Assembly (NCBI GenBank): GCA_900549335.1
Contig: UROJ01000049.1
Coordinates: 1-9,224 of the forward strand
DNA from: an uncultured Collinsella sp.
GTDB taxonomy: Bacteria > Actinomycetota > Coriobacteriia > Coriobacteriales > Coriobacteriaceae
Reading direction: 5' to 3'
DNA: 9,224 bases
Shown here: positions 5,834 through 9,224 of the stretch, piece by piece
Numbering within the stretch: position 1 is the stretch's first letter
Layout: every line of letters begins with the position of its first letter
The notes under the pieces: generated by a model
Told to the model about the DNA's origin: nothing
Databases searched by the model: none
Seen by the model: the letters and a program-made list of their open reading frames with translations, nothing else
Made by a program: the position numbers and the translations under genes

Positions 5834-7021
5834 TCACTCCATCACAAGCAATCGTTTATAGACATCGAGGCCTTTGAGTAGGATTTCCTCGTCAAAGAGC
5901 ATGCTATCGGTATGCAGAGCGCTTGTGGCATAGGCGGGGCAGCCATCCGAATCACTCGGGTTGTCTTGGTCCTCTGGCATACCCGTGCCCAGCAGGAAAA
6001 ACACGCCCGGCAGATGGCGTTGATAGAACGCGAAATCCTCGGCGATCAGCAGCGGTTCCTCCACAAGCTGCAGCCCGGGCAAGGCAGGCGCGACGCTGGC
6101 AAACAACTCGGGGTCGTTGTCGACCGGCGGATAGCCCTCGGCAAAGTTGAGATCATACGTGCAGCCCGTTGCGGCACAGGCATCGTCCAGCACGCGGCGC
6201 ACGCCTTCGCGCGCCCGGTCGAACATGTCGTCCGTAAACACACGCAGGCTTCCGGCCACATGGGCCTCCCCCGCCACCGCGTTGCAAACGGTGCCAGCCT
6301 GCAGCAGGCCAAACTTGCCGATACAGGGTTCGTCGGTGCCCAGCTCGTCCATCAGTTCGCGCTCGGCAACCAAGAACTTGGCAGCCGCCAGCGCCGCATC
6401 GTGCGATTCCTCGACCGGAACGCCATAGGTCTTAGCGATATGGATGCTCGTCCCGTGAATATGAATGTGTGTCTCACTCGAACGCGCCAGCAGCGGACCG
6501 GAACAACTCGCCAACGTGCCGGCAGGCAGATCGGGCCACACATGGAAGCCAAAAATGCGGTCAGCCCCATAGCGCTCGAACACACCGCTCTCGCATACCG
6601 TCTTGGCACCACCGGTCGTTTCCTCGGCCGGCTGGAACACAAAGAGAACGTTGCGCCTAATGGCGCCCGGCTGCTCGCGAATCGTACGGTCGACATACGT
6701 CGCGGCGGCAAGTGCCATGGCCATGTGTCCGTCATGTCCGCAAGCGTGCATCTTGCCGGGATGGATCGAGGCAAAGGCCGCTCCCGTCGCCTCCGCGATG
6801 GGCAGCGCATCCATATCGGCGCGAATCGCCGTGGCACGCGCGGCACCAACGCCAGCGTCGAAGAAAGCGCAGACGCAGCTGGGACACGGATGGGTCACCT
6901 CGCAAGCGAGCGGCGCCAACATGCCCTCGATATAGGCGATAGTCTGCGGAAGATCGAAATCGAGCTCCGGAATGCGATGGAGATCGCGGCGATAGCGACG
7001 GAGTTCTTGGAGCTCGGTCAT
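5834..7021 (-). CDS. M20-family amidohydrolase (N-acyl-amino-acid or N-acetyldiaminopimelate deacylase type)
   Basis: 395 residues, the usual length for M20D amidohydrolases. Seen: DLHRIPEL (13-20), metal-site motifs DMDALPI (69-75) and MHACGHDGHM (91-100, Cys94 and His96), QPAEE (130-134, Glu133 and Glu134), FGFHVWP with His160, and toward the end IAEDFAFYQRHLPGVFFLLG and LHTDSM. A smaller dimerisation domain interrupts the catalytic one in the family's usual order. By family it hydrolyses an N-acyl bond with two divalent metals in the cytoplasm. Substrates in the family include N-acetyl-diaminopimelate, hippurate and indole-acetyl amino acids, and the motifs do not decide. Its position back to back with the lysine-riboswitch unit favours diaminopimelate metabolism weakly. 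ATG 7021 has AAGGGA at proper spacing; a longer frame to 7105 lacks one. Confidence 0.85.
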   Translation of the reverse strand: MTELQELRRYRRDLHRIPELDFDLPQTIAYIEGMLAPLACEVTHPCPSCVCAFFDAGVGAARATAIRADMDALPIAEATGAAFASIHPGKMHACGHDGHMAMALAAATYVDRTIREQPGAIRRNVLFVFQPAEETTGGAKTVCESGVFERYGADRIFGFHVWPDLPAGTLASCSGPLLARSSETHIHIHGTSIHIAKTYGVPVEESHDAALAAAKFLVAERELMDELGTDEPCIGKFGLLQAGTVCNAVAGEAHVAGSLRVFTDDMFDRAREGVRRVLDDACAATGCTYDLNFAEGYPPVDNDPELFASVAPALPGLQLVEEPLLIAEDFAFYQRHLPGVFFLLGTGMPEDQDNPSDSDGCPAYATSALHTDSMLFDEEILLKGLDVYKRLLVME

Positions 7022-7114
7022 AGAGAATCCCTTCGTGAGGCACATCTGTTGCAACTTATTGTGATACAGGATTGTGGCGCACATGTTTCTAGCATATCCC
7101 TGCATTTTTTAAAC

Positions 7115-7143
7115 GTTATATACGAATACTCTTGTTTGGTAAA
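7115..7143 (-). promoter_or_regulatory. candidate promoter of the M20 gene
   Basis: On the minus strand TTTACC (7138-7143) lies 17 bp before TATAAC (7115-7120), with four and five consensus bases respectively. Transcription would start near 7108, giving a leader of about 87 nt. Its -35 box directly abuts the candidate -35 of the divergent lysine unit (7132-7137), so the two promoters would compete or be co-regulated. Confidence 0.5.
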
Positions 7144-7160
7144 GTGCAACGTGGTAGGGT
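7132..7160 (+). promoter_or_regulatory. candidate promoter of the lysine-riboswitch unit
   Basis: TTGTTT (7132-7137) lies 17 bp before TAGGGT (7155-7160). A start near 7167 would place the transcript's first base just at the riboswitch aptamer, which is the main support; the boxes themselves match consensus only moderately. An inverted repeat, GTGGTA (7151-7156) and TACCAC (7164-7169), overlaps the -10 and the presumed start site. Confidence 0.4.
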
Positions 7161-7167
7161 CGTTACC

Positions 7168-7332
7168 ACTTGATAGAGGCGCGGGCACGAAGAGCCGCGG
7201 GCGAGCCGGCAGGCTTTGACCCCGCGGGGAGGCGAAACCCGCCGAACTGGGTTTTTCAGGCACGAACAACCTGGTGGGCCTGCGGGAAACACCCGCAGGA
7301 CTGTCTGCAGCAATGCGGGAGCGCTATCCGGA
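7168..7332 (+). ncRNA. lysine riboswitch aptamer (L box)
   Basis: This leader matches the L-box aptamer in order. The 5' side reads GATAGAGGCGCGGG (7172-7185), followed by GAAGAG. Then comes a GGGGAGGCG segment with GCCGAAC, the conserved GCCGAA block. A perfect stem, CCTGCGGG/CCCGCAGG (7279-7299), follows, then ACTGTC, a small TGCA-GCAA-TGCG hairpin, and GGGAGCGCTATC. GATAG (7172-7176) and CTATC (7324-7328) close helix P1. Known lysine riboswitches bind L-lysine and turn off lysine biosynthesis or transport genes. Here the gene 68 bases downstream encodes LysA and DapA, an ideal target. No leader peptide is evident. Confidence 0.9.
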
Positions 7333-7399
7333 CATTGGGTCCACGCTATGCGGATTCGATGCGCAGATGGCGCCGTCTGGATAGCGAGGTTTACGGGAC
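7322..7399 (+). promoter_or_regulatory. expression platform of the lysine riboswitch
   Basis: CGCTATCC (7322-7329, containing the 3' strand of P1) is exactly complementary to GGATAGCG (7379-7386) just before the ribosome site, and a second CGCTAT (7344-7349) can pair with the same ATAGCG. A hairpin, CAGATG/CGTCTG around GCGC (7364-7379, one G-T pair), and a GGAC/GTCC hairpin (7330-7342) lie between. No T-run is present, so a standard intrinsic terminator is absent; control of translation or Rho-dependent arrest is more likely. The GAGG ribosome site is at 7386-7389, ten bases before the ATG. Confidence 0.55.
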
Positions 7400-9224
7400 A
7401 TGGCATTGACCCCCAACGAGGCATATGCGGCCAAGCAGCCGTTTGTGGACAAGGAGACGCTTGAGCATATCGTCGAGCAGTTTCCCACGCCGTTTCATCT
7501 ATACGACGAGGCGGGCATCCGCCGCAACATGCAAGAGGTGCGCGACGCCTTTGCATGGAACCCGGGCTTTAAGGAGTACTTTGCCGTCAAGGCCAATCCC
7601 AACCCGGCGCTCATCTCCATTCTCAACGAATACGGCTGCGGCTGCGATTGCTCGAGCTATACCGAGCTTATGATCGCCCGCTCGCTGGGCATCACGGGAC
7701 ACGACATCATGTTCTCGTCCAACGACACGCCGGCGGCGGACTTTGAGCTCGCCGACAAGCTGGGTGCCATCGTCAACTTTGACGACATCAGCCATATCGA
7801 GTTCTTTGAGCGCGTCGCAGGGCCCATCCCCAAGACGGTCAGCTGCCGCTTTAATCCGGGCGGCCTGTTCCAGCTCTCCAATGGCATCATGGACAACCCC
7901 GGCGACTCCAAGTACGGCATGACCACCGAACAGCTCTTCGAGGCCTTCCGCATGCTCAAGGCCAAGGGCGCCGAGGACTTTGGTATCCACGCATTCCTTG
8001 CCAGCAACACCGTCACCAACGACTACTACCCCAAGCTCGCGCGCATCCTCTTTGAGCTTGCCGTGCGCCTGGAGCGCGAGACCGGCGCACACGTCGCCTT
8101 CATCAATCTATCCGGCGGCGTCGGCATCCCCTACCTGCCCGAACAGCAGGCCAACGACATTCACGCCATCGGCGAGGGAGTGCACGCGGCATACGACGAG
8201 ATCTTGGTTCCCGCCGGCATGGACGATGTGGCCATCTGCACCGAGATGGGCCGCTTTATGATGGGCCCCTACGGCTGCCTGGTCACCAAGGCCATCCACG
8301 AGAAGCAAATCTACAAGGACTATATCGGTGTCGACGCAAGCGCCGTCGACCTGATCCGCCCTGCCATGTATGGCGCCTACCACCACATTACGGTGATGGG
8401 CCAGCCGAGTGGCGCCGACAAGACCGCGGCGCCTGTCACAAACATGTACGACATTACGGGCAATCTGTGCGAGAACAACGACAAGTTCGCCATCGACCGC
8501 GAGCTACCACAGATCGACATGGGTGATGTACTCGTGATCCACGATACCGGCGCGCATGGCTACTCCATGGGCTACAACTACAACGGCCGCCTGCGCTCCG
8601 CCGAGGTGCTGCTGCGTCCCGACGGCTCGGCCGACCTTATCCGCCGCACTGAGCGCCCGGGCGACTATTTTGCCACGCTCGACGTGCTACCGTGCGGCCG
8701 TGAGCTGCTGGCCAAATCGCGTGCCGAAAGCGCTCGTCGTCGCGCTCAGGACGAGCGCCTGGCCGTCGCCGCCCAATGGAACAAACGCATCCAGATTGCG
8801 GAAGCGAAGGGGAAGAACATGGATATCCGCAACCTCGAGGGCTCAATCGTCGCCCTCGTCACGCCTTTTAAAAAGGACGGCAGCGTCGACTTTGACGCGC
8901 TCGAGCGCCTTATCGATTTCCACTTGCAAAATGGCACCGACGCCATCCTCACCCTGGGCACCACCGGCGAGAGCGCCACGATGACCGACGACGAGGACAA
9001 CTCCGTCGTCGCCGCCGTGGTCAAGCATGTTGCAGGCCGCGTCCCCGTCATTGCCGGCTCGGGCTCCAACTCCACGCAGACCATGCTCACCAAGTCGCTC
9101 ACCTACCAGGGCTTGGGAGCCGACGGCCTGCTGCTCATTACCCCCTACTACAACAAGTCCAATGAAGAGGGTATCTATCAGCACTTTAAGACCGTCGCTG
9201 ATGCCGTGGACATCCCCTGCATCC
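7400..9224 (+). CDS. lysA-dapA: diaminopimelate decarboxylase fused in frame to 4-hydroxy-tetrahydrodipicolinate synthase (LysA-DapA; 3' end outside window)
   Basis: I translated every codon from ATG 7400 to the window end and found no stop. Residues 1-429 are a PLP-dependent LysA, which decarboxylates meso-diaminopimelate to lysine: YFAVKANPNP with the PLP lysine Lys64, SGGVG (238-242), CTEMGRFMMGPYG (Glu282, Arg285), MYGAYHHITV, LCENND (Cys357, Glu358) and HGYSMGYNYNGR. Residues 430-473 are a charged, probably helical extension (SRAESARRRAQDERLAVAAQ and onward) that replaces the normal end. Residue 474 onward is DapA, which condenses pyruvate with aspartate semialdehyde: LGTTGES and ITPYYNKSNEEG. 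The full product would be near 770 residues. A ribosome site before residue 474 could also yield free DapA. It sits under the lysine riboswitch. A sequencing error that removed a stop cannot be excluded. Confidence 0.85.
   Translation, partial: MALTPNEAYAAKQPFVDKETLEHIVEQFPTPFHLYDEAGIRRNMQEVRDAFAWNPGFKEYFAVKANPNPALISILNEYGCGCDCSSYTELMIARSLGITGHDIMFSSNDTPAADFELADKLGAIVNFDDISHIEFFERVAGPIPKTVSCRFNPGGLFQLSNGIMDNPGDSKYGMTTEQLFEAFRMLKAKGAEDFGIHAFLASNTVTNDYYPKLARILFELAVRLERETGAHVAFINLSGGVGIPYLPEQQANDIHAIGEGVHAAYDEILVPAGMDDVAICTEMGRFMMGPYGCLVTKAIHEKQIYKDYIGVDASAVDLIRPAMYGAYHHITVMGQPSGADKTAAPVTNMYDITGNLCENNDKFAIDRELPQIDMGDVLVIHDTGAHGYSMGYNYNGRLRSAEVLLRPDGSADLIRRTERPGDYFATLDVLPCGRELLAKSRAESARRRAQDERLAVAAQWNKRIQIAEAKGKNMDIRNLEGSIVALVTPFKKDGSVDFDALERLIDFHLQNGTDAILTLGTTGESATMTDDEDNSVVAAVVKHVAGRVPVIAGSGSNSTQTMLTKSLTYQGLGADGLLLITPYYNKSNEEGIYQHFKTVADAVDIPCI
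8819..9224 (+). CDS. dapA: DapA module, possible internal translation start (3' end outside window)
   Basis: ATG 8819 begins MDIRNLEGSIVALVTPF, a normal DapA N-terminus, and AAGGGGA (8807-8813) lies five bases before it, so DapA could be made separately as well as from the upstream LysA frame. 135 residues are visible. Seen: LGTTGES (about 46-52), whose threonines line the DapA active site; VIAGSGSNST; and LLLITPYYNKSNEEGIYQHF, with the tyrosine of the proton relay. The Schiff-base lysine of DapA lies beyond the window. Frame is identical to LysA. Confidence 0.85.
   Translation, partial: MDIRNLEGSIVALVTPFKKDGSVDFDALERLIDFHLQNGTDAILTLGTTGESATMTDDEDNSVVAAVVKHVAGRVPVIAGSGSNSTQTMLTKSLTYQGLGADGLLLITPYYNKSNEEGIYQHFKTVADAVDIPCI

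Noticed and set aside
5834..7105. Longer M20 start at 7105
   Set aside because: The extra 28 residues match nothing in the family, lack a ribosome site and begin next to the candidate promoter -10. ATG 7021 has AAGGGA and a normal M20 N-terminus.
7151..7165. Resemblance of CAACGTGGTAGGG near the lysine unit to the minus strand of 875-890 as a shared operator
   Set aside because: Only about ten bases match, with a gap; this is likely by chance.
5912..7219. 435-codon open frame on the plus strand
   Set aside because: It is antisense to the M20 amidohydrolase, which has all family motifs. The plus-strand protein has no recognisable domain and no good ribosome site.
7170..7409. Open frame within the lysine leader as a leader peptide or small gene
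   Set aside because: The stretch is explained by the riboswitch aptamer and platform; there is no lysine codon run and no ribosome site.
7499..8386. Minus-strand frames opposite LysA (197 and 92 codons)
   Set aside because: They are shadows of the high-GC LysA sequence; the plus strand has a complete set of LysA motifs.
8556..8984. 142-codon plus-strand frame crossing the LysA-DapA junction in another phase
   Set aside because: Considered as a possible separate gene at the junction. It is Ala/Ser/Arg-rich noise, and the real frame is continuous through the junction.

Overview
The window looks like chromosomal DNA from a high-GC gut actinobacterium of the class Coriobacteriia, probably Collinsella or a close relative. 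This comes from codon use and from recognising the protein families; no database was searched. I see no phage genes, insertion sequences, CRISPR arrays, tRNA or rRNA genes. It reads as ordinary core and near-core chromosome.

Layout. (1) 1-706, minus strand: the N-terminal 235 residues of an ATP-grasp carboxylate-amine ligase resembling D-aspartate ligases. (2) 929-1561, plus: a stand-alone MOSC-domain protein, divergent from the ligase. (3) 1796-2929, plus: a secreted cell-wall protein with a PcsB-like coiled coil and a lysozyme-like C-terminal domain, preceded by a cluster of perfect palindromes and followed by a strong terminator. (4) 5343-2967, minus: a three-gene set of FxLYD-type anchored protein, helix-turn-helix protein and Ser/Thr protein kinase with three membrane segments. 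A perfect 14-bp inverted repeat at its head buries the first ribosome binding site. (5) 7021-5508, minus: an M20 amidohydrolase coupled to a small membrane protein. (6) 7132-9224, plus: a lysine riboswitch followed by a long open frame that encodes diaminopimelate decarboxylase (LysA) and runs, without a stop, into 4-hydroxy-tetrahydrodipicolinate synthase (DapA). The frame is cut by the window end.

How the parts may work together. Region 6 is a lysine-controlled biosynthesis unit in which the enzyme that commits aspartate semialdehyde to the diaminopimelate pathway (DapA) is joined to the enzyme that ends it (LysA). The M20 amidohydrolase is divergent from it, with candidate promoters that abut, so a role near diaminopimelate metabolism is possible but unproven. 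Regions 1 and 3 concern the cell wall. Region 4 looks like a membrane-linked signalling module of unknown input.

The strongest points for a second look are the LysA-DapA reading-frame fusion, the hairpin covering the ribosome binding site of the FxLYD gene, the riboswitch without a U-tract terminator, and the palindrome cluster before the cell-wall protein.
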